From Mycobacterium stomatepiae (GTDB lineage Bacteria > Actinomycetota > Actinomycetes > Mycobacteriales > Mycobacteriaceae), in NCBI RefSeq assembly GCF_010731715.1, contig NZ_AP022587.1, forward strand, positions 4,154,001 to 4,218,000: DNA of 64,000 nucleotides. The letters run 5' to 3'. How positions within the stretch are numbered: position 1 is the stretch's first letter; every line of letters starts with the position of its first letter. A program made the translations under genes and the position numbers. Positions 1-11,000 of the stretch are shown here, in pieces. The notes under the pieces were generated by a model. It searched no databases and was not told where the DNA came from. It worked only from the letters and a program-made list of their open reading frames with translations.

Positions 1-2291
1 CCGGCCTGCATGACGCGCAGCTGATCCCGACGCTGGCCCGCAAGCAGGACGAGGTCGAGTCGATCGTCTCGACGCTGGCGCAGCTCTACGTCTACGGACA
101 CGACCTGGACATCCGGACCATGTTCAGCCGCGCCCACGGGCCCCAGGACTACGCCCACATTCCGCCGACCCGGTTCAAGCGCAAAGAGCACTGGCTCGAT
201 GCGCACTTCTCCGGCGACAGCTCAATCCTGATGCCCGGCAACCATGTTGCGCTGCCGGACGGCCGGCACGTGTGGGAATACGCGCCGCGGGAGAAGACCG
301 ACCTCGCGGCGTTGGTGCAGTCCGCCGCGGCAACGGTATTGCCGGACGCGCAGCTGTCGGCCTCGGAGCAGCGGGCGGTACCCGGCCTGGGTGCCCGGTT
401 GGTGACGACGATGACGCGGCACCCTGGTGGGGCGTCGGTTCAGGTGCACGCCCGCATCGACGAGTCGTTCACGCTGGTCTACGACGCGCTGCTGACCCGA
501 GGTGGTTCCGCTTCGGTGCTGCCGGCCGCGGTCGGCGCCGGCACGGCGATCTCGGGGACGGCCGTCGTCGACACCGGCGCCGCCCCTGTCGGGGAGACCC
601 TCGAAGAAGACGGTGCCGAAACCCTCGGCGACAGTCTGACCACTCGCTACATGCCGGCCGGCTTCACCAAGTGGTCACCGGAGTCGGGCGAGACGATCGC
701 CGAGCGACTCGGCGCGATCGTCGCGGCGGCCATGGGTTATGACGTCGAGGACCTGCCGTGGGAGGTGCCGCTGATCGAGCTGGGCCTCGACTCGCTGATG
801 GCGGTGCGGATCAAGAACCGCGTCGAGTACGACTTCGACCTGCCGCCAATCCAATTGACGGCGGTACGCGACGCGAACCTCTACAACGTCGAGAAGCTGA
901 TCGAGTACGCGATCGAGCACCGCGACGAGGTCGAGCAGCTGCACGAAGTCCAGAAGACCCAGACGGCCGACGAGATCGCCCGGGCGCAGGCCGAAATACT
1001 CAGTGGCGCAACGCCCGAATCCGTGATCGCCGAGGCCGAGACGCCGGCCCCGCCGCCGTCGGAGGCACCGCTTCCGCCGCCGCCGACGGATCCGTCCGGT
1101 CCGACCGGCAATGGCTCGGGCAACGGCGTCGCGCCGAATCTGGCCGGGGCGGCCGAGGCGCTGAACTCCGAGGCCGTCGCCAAGGCACTCAACTCCGACG
1201 TGCCGCCGCGGGATGCCGCCGAGCGGGTCACCTTCGCGACCTGGGCGATTGTCACGGGTAAGTCCCCGGGCGGCATTTTCAACCCGCTGCCCAAGCTGGA
1301 CGACGCCAGCGCCGCCAAGATGGCCGAGCGGCTTTCCGAGCGCGCCGAGGGTCCGATCACCGCCGAGGACGTGCTGACCTCGGAGAACATCGAGGCGCTG
1401 GCCGAGAAGGTCCGCCAGTACCTCGAAGCCGGCGTGGTTGACGGGTTCGTCCGCACGCTGCGGGCCCGTCCCGAGGGCTCCGACAAGGCGCCGGTGTTCG
1501 TCTTCCATCCGGCCGGCGGCTCGACCGTGGTGTACGAACCGCTGCTCAGCCAGCTGCCCGCGGACACTCCGATGTACGGCCTGGAGCGCGTCGAGGGCAC
1601 GATCGAAGAGCGTGCGGCGCAATACGTTCCGAAGCTGATCGAGATGCAGGGCGACGGGCCCTACATCCTTGCCGGGTGGTCGCTGGGCGGGGTGCTGGCC
1701 TACGCCTGCGCGATCGGGCTCAAGAAGATGGGCAAGGACGTCGCCTGGGTGGGCCTGATCGACGCGGTGCGCGCCGGTGAAGAGGTCCCGCAGACCAAGG
1801 AAGAGGTCCGCAAGCGCTGGGACCGTTACGCCCGCTTCGCCGAGAAGACCTTCCAGGTCACCATTCCGGCGATCCCGTACGAGCAGCTCGAGGAGCTCGA
1901 CGACGAGGGCCAGATCCGGTTCGTGTTGGAGGCCGTCAGCCAGAGCGGCGTGCAGATCCCGGCCGGGATCATCGAGCACCAGCGCACGTCGTACCTGGAC
2001 AACCGGGCGATCGACACCGCCGAGATCCAGCCTTACGACGGGCATGTGACCCTCTATATGGCCGATCGCTACCATGACGACGCGATCATGTTCGAGCCGC
2101 GGTACGCCGTTCGTAAGCCGGACGGTGGTTGGGGCGAGTATGTCGCCGACCTCGAGGTCGTGCCGATCGGTGGCGAGCACATCCAGGCCATCGACGAGCC
2201 GATCATCGCCAAGGTCGGCGCGCATATGACCCAGGCGCTGAACACGGTCGAGGCAGAGCACCGCCGGACAAGTGAGGTAGGCAACAAGTAG
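1..2291 (+). CDS. pks13: Polyketide synthase Pks13, C-terminal part (cut by window edge)
   Basis: Pks13 condenses two activated fatty acids into the mycolate precursor and hands the product to trehalose. The frame is open from base 3, before the first ATG at 120, so the gene begins outside the window. What remains is the end of the acyltransferase domain, a C-terminal acyl carrier domain with phosphopantetheine motif LGLDSL (Ser codon 792-794), a Pro/Ala-rich linker (about 1040-1200), and a thioesterase domain from about 1490 with nucleophile motif GWSLGG (Ser codon 1680-1682) and a late GGEHI histidine. The stop overlaps the GTG start of accD4. This order and neighbour match the pks13-accD4 pair of mycobacteria. 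Confidence 0.97.
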   Translation, partial: GLHDAQLIPTLARKQDEVESIVSTLAQLYVYGHDLDIRTMFSRAHGPQDYAHIPPTRFKRKEHWLDAHFSGDSSILMPGNHVALPDGRHVWEYAPREKTDLAALVQSAAATVLPDAQLSASEQRAVPGLGARLVTTMTRHPGGASVQVHARIDESFTLVYDALLTRGGSASVLPAAVGAGTAISGTAVVDTGAAPVGETLEEDGAETLGDSLTTRYMPAGFTKWSPESGETIAERLGAIVAAAMGYDVEDLPWEVPLIELGLDSLMAVRIKNRVEYDFDLPPIQLTAVRDANLYNVEKLIEYAIEHRDEVEQLHEVQKTQTADEIARAQAEILSGATPESVIAEAETPAPPPSEAPLPPPPTDPSGPTGNGSGNGVAPNLAGAAEALNSEAVAKALNSDVPPRDAAERVTFATWAIVTGKSPGGIFNPLPKLDDASAAKMAERLSERAEGPITAEDVLTSENIEALAEKVRQYLEAGVVDGFVRTLRARPEGSDKAPVFVFHPAGGSTVVYEPLLSQLPADTPMYGLERVEGTIEERAAQYVPKLIEMQGDGPYILAGWSLGGVLAYACAIGLKKMGKDVAWVGLIDAVRAGEEVPQTKEEVRKRWDRYARFAEKTFQVTIPAIPYEQLEELDDEGQIRFVLEAVSQSGVQIPAGIIEHQRTSYLDNRAIDTAEIQPYDGHVTLYMADRYHDDAIMFEPRYAVRKPDGGWGEYVADLEVVPIGGEHIQAIDEPIIAKVGAHMTQALNTVEAEHRRTSEVGNK

Positions 2292-3871
2292 TGACGGATG
2301 CAGCGCCTGGGCCGGCCCCTATCGTCCACTCCACCGCCGAGAAGCTGGCCGAGCTCAACGCTCGACTGGAACTGGCCAAGGAACCCGGCGGCGAGAAGGC
2401 CGCCGCCAAGCGCGACGCGAAGGGCATCCCCAGCGCCCGGTCCCGCATCCACTCACTGGTCGATCCGGGCACCTTCCTGGAGGTGGGGGCACTCGCCAAG
2501 ACGCCGAACGACCCGAACGCGCTCTACGGCGACGGCTGCATCACCGGCCACGCGATGATCGACGGCCGGCCGGTCGGGGTGTTCTCCCACGACCAGACCG
2601 TGTTCCAGGGCACCGTCGGGGAGATGTTCGGCCGCAAGGTGGCCCGGCTGATGGAGTGGTGCGCGATGGTCGGCTGCCCGATCATCGGGATCCAGGACTC
2701 CGGCGGCGCCCGCATCCAGGACGCGGTCACGTCACTGGCCTGGTATGCCGAGCTTGGCCGCCGCCACGAAGCGCTGTCCGGGGTGGTGCCCCAGATCTCC
2801 CTCATCTTCGGCAAATGCGCCGGCGGAGCGGTCTATTCGCCGATCCAGGACGATCTGCTTGTTGCGGTGCGCGACCAGGGCTACTTCTTCGTCACCGGGC
2901 CCGACGTGATCAAGGAGGTCACCGGCGAAGAGATCACGCTCGACGAGCTGGGCGGCGCCGACATCCAGGCCCGCTACGGCAACATCCATCACGTTGTCGA
3001 CACCGAGGCCGAGGCATTCCAGTACGTCCGCGACTTCCTGTCGTTCCTGCCGTCCAACGTCTTCGACAAACCGCCGATCGTCAATCCCGGGCTCGAGCCC
3101 GAGATCACTCCGACCGATCTCGAACTCGACACGATCATCCCGGACAACGACAACGCGGCCTACGACATGCACGAGATCCTGCTGCGGATCTTCGACGACG
3201 GCGATTTTCTCGAAGTCGCCGCGCAGCAGGGGCCGGCGATCATCACCGGGTTCGCCCGGGTCGACGGTCGCCCGGTCGGCGTGATCGCGAACCAGCCGAT
3301 GCACCTGGCCGGGTCGATCGACAATGAGGCCTCCGACAAGGCCACCCGGTTCATCCGATTCTGCGACATCTTCGAGTTGCCGCTGATCTTCGTCGTCGAC
3401 ACGCCCGGCTTCCTGCCAGGGGCCGAGCAGGAGAAGAACGGCATCATCAAGCGCGGTGGCCGGTTCCTCTCCGCGGTCGTGGAGGCCGACGTACCGAAGG
3501 TGACGATCACGGTCCGCAAGTCCTACGGCGGTGCCTACGCCGTGATGGGATCGCGGCAGCTGACCGCCGACTTCAACTTCGCCTGGCCCACCGCACGCAT
3601 CGCGGTGATCGGCGCCGAGGGCGCCGCCCAGCTGCTGATGAAGCGGTTCCCAGACCCGACGACGCCCGAGGCGCAGCAGATCAAGAAGGACTTCATCGAG
3701 GGCTACAACCTCAACATGGCGATTCCGTGGACGGCCGCCGAGCGTGGCTTCATCGATGCGGTTATCGATCCGCACCAGACCCGGCTGCTGATCCGCAAGT
3801 CGCTACATCTGTTGCGGGACAAGCAGATCTGGTTCCGCGTCGGACGTAAACACAGCCTGCAACCGCTCTAA
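2291..3871 (+). CDS. accD4: Long-chain acyl-CoA carboxylase carboxyltransferase subunit AccD4
   Basis: AccD4 is the carboxyltransferase beta subunit that, with AccA3 and partners, carboxylates the long alpha-branch acyl-CoA used by Pks13. The 526-residue protein is a complete biotin-dependent carboxyltransferase with both crotonase-like halves: an early [20 protein letters not shown] segment, oxyanion-type glycine runs ([17 protein letters not shown]) and, in the second half, DTPGFLPG and [12 protein letters not shown]. The GTG start at 2291 overlaps the pks13 stop by one base, so translation is probably coupled. About 175 bases after the stop hold no confident gene. Confidence 0.97.
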   Translation: MTDAAPGPAPIVHSTAEKLAELNARLELAKEPGGEKAAAKRDAKGIPSARSRIHSLVDPGTFLEVGALAKTPNDPNALYGDGCITGHAMIDGRPVGVFSHDQTVFQGTVGEMFGRKVARLMEWCAMVGCPIIGIQDSGGARIQDAVTSLAWYAELGRRHEALSGVVPQISLIFGKCAGGAVYSPIQDDLLVAVRDQGYFFVTGPDVIKEVTGEEITLDELGGADIQARYGNIHHVVDTEAEAFQYVRDFLSFLPSNVFDKPPIVNPGLEPEITPTDLELDTIIPDNDNAAYDMHEILLRIFDDGDFLEVAAQQGPAIITGFARVDGRPVGVIANQPMHLAGSIDNEASDKATRFIRFCDIFELPLIFVVDTPGFLPGAEQEKNGIIKRGGRFLSAVVEADVPKVTITVRKSYGGAYAVMGSRQLTADFNFAWPTARIAVIGAEGAAQLLMKRFPDPTTPEAQQIKKDFIEGYNLNMAIPWTAAERGFIDAVIDPHQTRLLIRKSLHLLRDKQIWFRVGRKHSLQPL

Positions 3872-3911
3872 TTAGTAGCGCGAGTCACATCCGCAGCTTC
3901 TGAAAAGCGTG

Positions 3912-4025
3912 CTAGCCCAGCCTTTTTAGTACTGATATCGCCCACGCGGCTTCGACCAGCGTGAGCCGGGGTCCCACCACGTCGCAGGCGAACCGAACCG
4001 GAGTGCCGTTCGGCGCCAGCACCAT
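3912..4025 (-). CDS. Possible 37-residue ORF or gene remnant between accD4 and fadE35
   Basis: This short open frame in the accD4-fadE35 gap starts at ATG 4025 and stops with TAG. It encodes a mixed hydrophobic peptide beginning MVLAPNGTPVRF and ending SVLKRLG. The composition looks protein-like rather than random, but there is no clear ribosome-binding site. The same frame remains open upstream into the end of fadE35, so it may be the tail of an older gene. I do not recognise it. Confidence 0.25.
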   Translation of the reverse strand: MVLAPNGTPVRFACDVVGPRLTLVEAAWAISVLKRLG

Positions 4026-4047
4026 TACGGCGACGATGCGAAGCCGC

Positions 4048-5832
4048 TCACAGGGCCAGCGCCCCGTCCGCCAACTCGTCGAAGCGCTCGAGCGCCGCGT
4101 CGGCGTCGGCGTCGATACCGCGTAGCGGTCCGCGATCGGCGAGGTAGCGCTGCGCGTACAACGAGGCCACCAGTGCCTTGCGCTCGCGTCCGCGGTTCTC
4201 CCGCTCCCAGGCCGCCTGCTCGATCAGCAGGGCCCCGGCGTAGACGTCGCCCATGAATTGGGCCAGCGGGAACAGCCGTGCCTCGGCGACGGCGCCGTCG
4301 AGTTTGGTCCATGCCGTGATCGCGGCGTCGAGATCCTCGATGCGGCGGGCCACCAGGGCGGTGGTTGCCCCACCGTCTCCGCAGTCGTCGGAAAACGACA
4401 CCGCGTCGCGCAGTCGCGCCAACAACGTCTCGTGCGCCCGGGTCTGCTCGATGCCGCGGCGCACATCCAGACACAGGATGTTGTCGGGACCCTCCCAGAT
4501 AGTGTTCACTTGCGCGTCACGCAAAAGCCTTGCCACCGGCCAGGTTTCGATATAGCCGTTGCCGCCGTGGATTTCGATCGCGTCGGACGCCGCGGTGATC
4601 CCCAGCCGGCACACCTTGAGCTTGGTCACCGGCACCGCGATGCGCTGGCGCGCGCTTCGCGGCTGGCGATGGTTGGCCGCCCCGGTGCCGTCGAAAACCA
4701 TGGCCTGTGCGGCTTCGACGTCGACGATCAACTCGGCCAGCTTGCGTCGCATCAGCGGCTTGTCGATCAGCGCCCCACCGAACGCCTGCCGTTGCCGCGC
4801 GTAGCACAGCGATTCGACCAGGGCGCGGCGCGCGTTGCCCAGCCCGAACAACGCGATGCCGAGGCGCGCGGCGTTGGTCAGCTCCATCATCCGGCCCAGG
4901 CCCTTGCCGTCGGACGGCCCCGCGTCGCCGCTGGGTTCGCCGGACAGCAGGAACGCCTCGGCGTCGACGAACTCGACCTCGCCCGAGGCCACCGAACGGG
5001 TGCCGAGTTTGTCCTTGAGTCGCCGCACCCGCACGCCGTTTCGCGAACCGTCGCGGCGGGTGCGCAGCACCAGGAAGTTGGCGATGCCGCGGGTCGAGTC
5101 CGGCGCCCCCTCCGGTTTGGCCATCACCACGAAGGCCTACCCGGCGCAGTTGGAGGCGAACCACTTGAAGCCGTTGAGGATCCACGCATCGCCGGCGCGC
5201 GTCGCCGTCGTCTCCAGCGCGCCCAGGTCGGAGCCGCCGGTGCGTTCGGTCAACAGCTGCGCGGTCTCGCCGGCCCACTCGCCGGAGGCGAACTTGGCCT
5301 GTACGTGCTCCGCGACGTCGGGCGGCGCGTACGCGGCCACGAGCGACTGGACCATGCCGCCGCCGGTGCCCAGCGCGCAGCCCATCCCGATGTCGGCCTG
5401 GTTGAGCAGATAATTCGAGGCGAACAGGGCCAGCCCGGAGCTGACCTTCGCGGCGCGTGCATCGGTGCGCAGGGCCTGCTGAGCGTCCAGCACCGCACGC
5501 TTGGACTGGGTGAACGACGCCGGCATCACGACCTGGCTGACGTCGTGGCCCCACCGGTCGTAGCGCTCCAGCCGCGGCGGGTCGCGATCGATCTCGTCGG
5601 CCCAGCGGGCCACCGGACCGCCCATCAGTTCACCGATGCCGGTCAAATGTGGCTCTATGACCGATAATTCGTCGGGCCGCAGGTAGTAGGCCATCGTGAA
5701 CTGCAGCGTGGGGTCGGTCAGGTACCAGTTCAGACCGACCGCTCCGGTGTAGTTGTCCGTCTGGTAGCGCCGCGACTTTTCCGGGGCGGAGAAGGGCAGC
5801 CGGTCGACGGCCTCAACGTCGTAGTCGCTCAT
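4048..5832 (-). pseudogene. fadE35: Acyl-CoA dehydrogenase FadE35 (AidB-like), interrupted by an amber codon
   Basis: This is an acyl-CoA dehydrogenase of the AidB-like class, next to accD4 as in M. tuberculosis. The frame starts at ATG 5832 and runs 231 residues to a TAG at 5137-5139, immediately after WFASNCAG. It then continues in the same frame with AFVVMAKPEGAP and a complete C-terminal half ending at 4048. The joined length, about 594 codons, equals the length I recall for intact FadE35, so only one codon is affected. The second half keeps typical motifs such as LKDKLGTRS and IHGGNGYIETWPVARLLRD. Unless the TAG is suppressed or a sequence error, the enzyme is lost. The original residue cannot be deduced. 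Confidence 0.9.
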
Positions 5833-5904
5833 GAACGCGACGCTATTACAGCCGGACCGCCGGGTGAAGACATTGCGCAGACCGGCGTTCGACGTGTCCC
5901 ACGC

Positions 5905-6345
5905 TCATCTCGCCAAAGTGCCGACGAGAAAGAGTAAACGGAAATTGCCGATCTGGAGCTCGTCGCCTTCGCTGAGCGCCGCCGAGTCGACGGGTTCACG
6001 GTTGAGATAGGTGTTGTTGAGGCTGCCGAGATCAACGATGTGGAACGTGCCGTCTTCCCTGCGGAACTCGGCGTGTCTACGGCTGACCGTGATGTCGTCG
6101 AGGAAGACATCGCTGGCGGGATGCCTCCCCACGGAAACGACGGGCTTATCCAGTTGAAACTGCGTTCCGGCATTGGGACCTCGCTTCACCACCAGCACGG
6201 CCACTCCGGTTTCCACCGTTCGCATATCCTCAACCGCTGCTTCCGCGATCGCCGCTGAGTCGTCGAAGTCGATGTCCGCGTCGATGCGCGGCGCGGCGGG
6301 GATCTTGCTGGATCGTTGCGGGATGTGTTCTGCTGCCGCGGTCAT
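5905..6345 (-). CDS. FHA-domain protein, GarA-like paralogue
   Basis: This 146-residue protein has one C-terminal forkhead-associated domain, which binds phosphothreonine. The domain covers about residues 48-143 with the classic glycine, serine and histidine positions (SVGRHPASDV, SRRHAEF) and a variant SLNNTYLN where GarA has SLNGTYVN. The core is very close to GarA, the regulator of 2-oxoglutarate metabolism. The N-terminal tail lacks the ETTS-type double-threonine site through which PknB/PknG control GarA; it has EDMRTVETG instead. It lies 13 bases after the upstream membrane-protein gene, so the two probably form an operon. I know of no GarA copy at this place in M. tuberculosis. Confidence 0.85.
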   Translation of the reverse strand: MTAAAEHIPQRSSKIPAAPRIDADIDFDDSAAIAEAAVEDMRTVETGVAVLVVKRGPNAGTQFQLDKPVVSVGRHPASDVFLDDITVSRRHAEFRREDGTFHIVDLGSLNNTYLNREPVDSAALSEGDELQIGNFRLLFLVGTLAR

Positions 6346-6358
6346 ATGGTTACCCCGA

Positions 6359-6826
6359 TCAAGCGGCTCGGGGTAGGTCCGGGCTGGCGCTTACGACTTG
6401 GGGCTCTGGCCGCAGCGGTACCGGGACCCAGCCCACGTAGGTCAAATACAGCCCCATCAGGGCGAATGCCACGCAGAGTGCCATCCACCATCCCTGCGCG
6501 CCGATCATGCTGTTGGCCACCGACGCAAATGCCTTGGGAAAGGCGAAAAGAAGCAGGCCGCGCAGCGTGATAAGCCAGCCCAGCAGGGACACGATGATCG
6601 CCGCGGCGCCCTTCCAATATTGGTGGGCGGCCACGATGACAAGGCCGAGCGCCAGGATGAAGGCGCCGGCCACCCACGACCACAGCGGGCTTGCCTCGAA
6701 ATCCGAAAGGACCGTCCGCATGTCCGACGCGCGCGCCACGGCCGTGACGTCGATGATGACCAGGAATGCGCCGAGCACGCGGGCAAACATGCGCGTCCTG
6801 GCCTGCGGTTGCGGTGAAGCATCCAT
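6359..6826 (-). CDS. Four-helix membrane protein, unknown function
   Basis: This 155-residue protein has about four hydrophobic helices (FARVLGAFLVIIDV, WSWVAGAFILALGLVIVAA, IIVSLLGWLITLRGLLLFAF, WWMALCVAFALMGLYLTYVGW) and short polar ends. I chose ATG 6826 because GGGAGG lies about eight bases upstream; an upstream in-frame start at 6841 has no such site. The gene runs directly into the FHA gene and shares a 214-base divergent region with the DUF1918 gene. I do not recognise a characterised family. The pairing suggests the FHA protein may report on, or be tethered by, this membrane partner, which is inference. Confidence 0.75.
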   Translation of the reverse strand: MDASPQPQARTRMFARVLGAFLVIIDVTAVARASDMRTVLSDFEASPLWSWVAGAFILALGLVIVAAHQYWKGAAAIIVSLLGWLITLRGLLLFAFPKAFASVANSMIGAQGWWMALCVAFALMGLYLTYVGWVPVPLRPEPQVVSASPDLPRAA

Positions 6827-7040
6827 TGTCGTGCCTCCCATCTGGAGCTGGATCTGCCGATCTCATCGGAGCATTCGATAGCAGTGACACGGTAGGGACC
6901 GAAGTCCCGTCCGGTCGGGGCATTCGTCAGTTTGCGAGTCTCGAAAGAGCAGTTGTCGTCAGCGGTGACTTGTGGCCCTCGTTTCACGGAAGGGCCGGGC
7001 GCATGATCGGCCGAGGGGCAACGGCTTGAGGGAGACTGCA

Positions 7041-7310
7041 ATGAAGGCCAACGTGGGTGACTGGCTCGTGATCAAGGGCACTACGACGGAGTTAGCGGAT
7101 CAGCGAGGCTTGATCACCGAGGTGAGCGGGGCCGAGGGCGCGCCGCCATTTGTCGTGCGGTGGCTAGACAGTGGCCACGAGGCAACGGTGTTTCCGGGTT
7201 CGGATGCCGTCGTCGTCACTGCTGCCGAACAGCGGCGCTCCGACGAGCAGGTGCGTGAACGTGTCGCCGCCATGCAGGCGGAGCTGACGCATCGCCGTGG
7301 GGACGACTAG
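7041..7310 (+). CDS. DUF1918 protein
   Basis: This 89-residue soluble protein starts at ATG 7041 behind GAGGGAG. It has the DUF1918 pattern: VGDWLVIKG near the start, then a short beta-rich section (RGLITEVSG, PFVVRWLDSGHEATVFPGSDAVV) and a charged helical C-terminus. DUF1918 proteins are common in actinobacteria and often stress-associated, but have no established biochemical role. An in-frame start 69 bases upstream adds a basic, unconserved-looking leader and is not preferred. Confidence 0.85.
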   Translation: MKANVGDWLVIKGTTTELADQRGLITEVSGAEGAPPFVVRWLDSGHEATVFPGSDAVVVTAAEQRRSDEQVRERVAAMQAELTHRRGDD

Positions 7311-7346
7311 ATCAGCCGTAGGCGCCAACCCGCCGACCGGCACGGC

Positions 7347-7853
7347 TTATACCGGCGCGACAAACTCGGACGTGTAGAACTCGGCCGGTTTTTGGGAATT
7401 CGGATTCGGGCGCTGGATAACTACCCAGACGCCCGTCGTGCCGGGCCGAATAGTGTCCGATACGGTGACCGCTCCGCCGCCCGCCCCGTCGGTGTCCAAA
7501 CCGGAGAACGCGGTACCCGGATCCCCGGGCCCACAATTGCTCGCGGCAGACCGGGGTTCCTGAATCAGGCCGACGTCGAAATGGGTTCCCGGGGCCGACG
7601 CATCCGACAGGCTGACCTCCGCGACCGCTTTGCCCCCCGAGGAATGAACGATGACCTGGCCGGTGCCCAGGGCCGACCGCGGCACCATCGGCACGGTGCT
7701 CACCAGGCTGAAGTCACAGCGCCTGAGCTTGCTGTCCAACACGACGATCGTCCCGCCTTCGGCCTTGGCAGTGGCGATCCCCGCGGTCGCCACCGTCCAC
7801 ATCGCCGCGGCGAACGCTGCCGCGCGCCCGGCTAGCCGCTTCCAACCCTGCAT
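7347..7853 (-). CDS. Secreted protein with signal peptide, unknown function
   Basis: This 168-residue protein has a typical Sec signal peptide: basic GWKRLAGR, a hydrophobic stretch AAAFAAAMWTVATAGIATAKA, and probable cleavage after AKA. The mature part is beta-rich and contains two cysteines, one in RRCDFS and one in SNCGPGDPG, which could pair outside the membrane. It resembles small secreted mycobacterial proteins of unknown role; I cannot name a family. The gene is preceded by an unusually AT-rich 150-base stretch and ends facing the DUF1918 gene. Confidence 0.8.
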   Translation of the reverse strand: MQGWKRLAGRAAAFAAAMWTVATAGIATAKAEGGTIVVLDSKLRRCDFSLVSTVPMVPRSALGTGQVIVHSSGGKAVAEVSLSDASAPGTHFDVGLIQEPRSAASNCGPGDPGTAFSGLDTDGAGGGAVTVSDTIRPGTTGVWVVIQRPNPNSQKPAEFYTSEFVAPV

Positions 7854-7879
7854 TGTGTCACCATTCCCCCCTGTGTCAG

Positions 7880-8040
7880 CTGCACCACAGCGGAGTAGAT
7901 ATTGACCGCTATTTGCTGGAATTAAACCTATTACCTCGAATTACTTGAACGGCAATTAATACGATTTATTTGACCGGTGACAAATTGCGTTTCGCAATTA
8001 ACAAACCGTCGCAATGCAAGCGGTTTCGTGCGGCCTATTT
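7880..8040 (-). promoter_or_regulatory. AT-rich upstream region of the secreted-protein gene
   Basis: The gap between the embB stop and the secreted-protein gene is far richer in A and T than the rest of the window, with runs such as ggaattaaacctattacc and gacaaattgcgtttcgca. It lies on the 5' side of the secreted-protein gene and the 3' side of embB, so it probably holds that gene's promoter. Such AT-rich islands in mycobacteria are typical targets of the silencer Lsr2. No specific -10 box is claimed. Confidence 0.4.
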
Positions 8041-11000
8041 ATGGCTTGATCCGGATCTGGCCGGGCGACCACCATCCGGTGCGGGTCGCGGTGCCCAGGT
8101 CGAGCTGCGCGGGCTGGGCGTCGGCGATGGTTTCGAACCTTCGCAGCGATCCCCAGTCGCGGCCCCAGTCGTGGGACAGGTAGGTCGACATGACGTGGGC
8201 TCGCAGCAGCAAGTCGGTGATGCCCAGCAGGCCGCCGTTGACGCCGTCCTGCCAGGTGTCGGTGTCCTGCTTCTTCGCGTTGTAGTCCGGCGTGATGCGG
8301 AACTTCGGAATCTCGGTGACGCCGTTGACGTGCAGCATCGGCTGCTGGCAGGGGAACGCCAGCCCGACCGCCCAGTCCATCAGCACCGGCTGCGTCGAAC
8401 CGACGTACTCCTGCAGCGAGCGCAGCTCCGGCACCCGCGGCGGGGTCACCGCGATCCAATCGTCCGGCGTCAGCGAAAGATCCTCGGCCACCACCCGCAC
8501 CGCAATCGAGTCGGACGGCGCCTGGGAGCGCGCGAAGCGCAGGTTACGCCACACCTTCGGCTGCTCGCCGTAGAGGTCGTAGGGCACCAGCCGGCCGGCC
8601 GGGAGCACGGCGCCATCGGGCCCGGGCTTGCCGAATTCCAATTCCACGGTCTGCCCGCCGGTGTGGTGGTGCAGGATGCTGTTGCCGGCGATCGCGCCTG
8701 CCGCGGTGACTACCACCAGCGGGTGCCCGTCGTCCGGCTTCGGTAGCTGGTACCACGCCGAGGTGAGCCGGCTCTGCTGTTGCGGGCCGCTGGTGTAGCT
8801 CCCGGCTACCGGAACCCGCGCGGGGTCCAGCCCGTAGGGCAACGGCAGAAGTGAGCCGTTGATGCCCGGCGCCGTCAGCTTGGTCGGCCCGTACCAGTCG
8901 TAATCGGTACCGGGCTGCGGCACTGCCGTCTCCCGAACCGCTTCGGCCAGTGTGCGTTCCGGGACGCCGTTGGCGCTGAATCCGGTGGGGTCGAGACCAC
9001 CTAGCGCGCCCAACGGGCCATAGCTTCCGGGGTATGGCGTCATGAAGCCGGCGTTGCTGTCCGGCTCGACGAGCACGTCGTCGGCCAGCCCGCAGCCGCC
9101 GCTGAACTCGCGCAGGTTGTCCCAGGCATTGGAGTAGGTGGGGTACTGGCGCACGATGCCGGCCGTCATCGACGCCACGAACACCAGCGCCATGAAGCCG
9201 GCCGCGAGCGGTATCGGTGCCGCCGTCAGCGCTCGCGCCAGCCGGCCCTCGCCATGGCTCGGGTCGGCGAAATGCAACCAGGCCGCGTACACCGCGGTGA
9301 TCGCGAAGAAGGCGAAAAAGATTGTGCTGATTGAGATTCCGCCGACCTTCGGCATGCTGCTGTTGAACGGCACGCCATAGCTCGAGACGTACCACCAACC
9401 GTTGGTGGTGGCGAAACACAGTGCCAGCACGAACATCAGCGCCGCCAGGAACGCCATCCGGTTACGCGACCAGTGCAGCACCTTCGGCGACACCAGCACC
9501 GTCGTCAGCGCCGCCATCGCCGCGCCCACCGCGGCGAACAGCCCGAAGTGGTGCACCCACTTGGTCGGGGTGAACATCAGGAAGAACATGGTGCCGAAGA
9601 TGACACCGATCAACCGCCAGGCCGGGCCGCGGGCGACGCCGGGAACGCGCTTGCGCCGCAACATGATGAACAACGCGGTGAACAAGCACAGCGCGGTGAT
9701 CAAAAACCCGAACCGGCGCGACAGCGAACCGTCGACGGTGGGCAGGATCAGGTAGTAGTAGCGCAAGTTCTCGGTGTACCAGGCCTGGCTGGGCCCGATG
9801 TCTGTGCGAATCCTGGTGGCTTCCAACACCGTTGACAGCGTTTGGTCGGCGAATACCACAGTGAGGATCACGAAGCCGGCGGCCAGGATCGGGGCCACCA
9901 GCGGCCAGGTGCCGACCAGGCGATGTCGCTTGACCAGAATGCGCAGGACCGGACGTCCACCGGCCACGAGCGCGGCCACCGCGATCAGACCGGTGGGCTG
10001 CACGCCCAGCGTGAAGGCCGCGGTGATCACCGCGAGCGCCGCCGGGGTCAGCCGAGACGCGCACATCGAGCGCTCGATCAGCACGTAGGTGATCAGCGAA
10101 CCGACCGCGATGATCGGCTCGGGCCGCAGCCCGTTGTCGAACGGCATCCACGCGGTCAGCAGCACCAGGCCCGCCGCCCAGTTCGCGGCCGTGCTCGACG
10201 TCACCGCGGGCCCCAACCGGGGCAGCACCTCACGCGAGAGCAACAGCCAGCACACCAGCCCGGCGATCAAGTCGGGCAGTCGCATCCACAGGCTGGCATC
10301 GCTGACGTGGGTCATCAGCGCCAGCAAGTTGTAGTACCAACCAAACGGGTCTTCCGGGCTGCCGAACCAGCGGAAGTAATTGGACATGTAGCCGGCGCGA
10401 TCGGCGACCCGGGCCATGCCCAGGATGTAGCCGTCGTCCGAGGAGTTCGCCCCGATCACATGCCACAGCAGGAAGCCGAAGATCACCGTGGCGTCGGCGA
10501 GGGTGAATTTCTTCCAGCGAGTCGGGATCAGCCGGTGCATCCGGTGACCGTCCAGCTGGTCCAGTCGCCACAGCGCGATCAGCGAGACGATCGTCGACAG
10601 GATCGCGCCGACCATCGCCAGCAGCTTCAGTGTCGTTGGGGTGGTGGAGAACCGGGTGTCGATGGTCGACGAGAACTTCAGCCCCGGCGGCGCGGGGCCG
10701 GTCAGATCGGTAAAGACCCCGACGATCTGCGGGCGCAGGTTAGGGTCGTTGAATCCGCCGCCGAGCGGCTTGCCGGCCGGGTCGGTCAGCCCGACGAAGG
10801 TGGCGAAAGTGCCTGCGCGCGTGGAGGTTATCTCGATGCGCTGGCACTGATCGGACTCGGCTTGCTCGCGCGACGCACTGGCGATCACCACGTTGCGGTC
10901 GGTGACGTCGACGCGCTTGGCGTTGGCGACGACGAACAGCGCGTTGAGCGCCGCGTCCTTCCCCTTCTTAGGTGCGGTGCTCAGCACCACGCCGCCCTCG

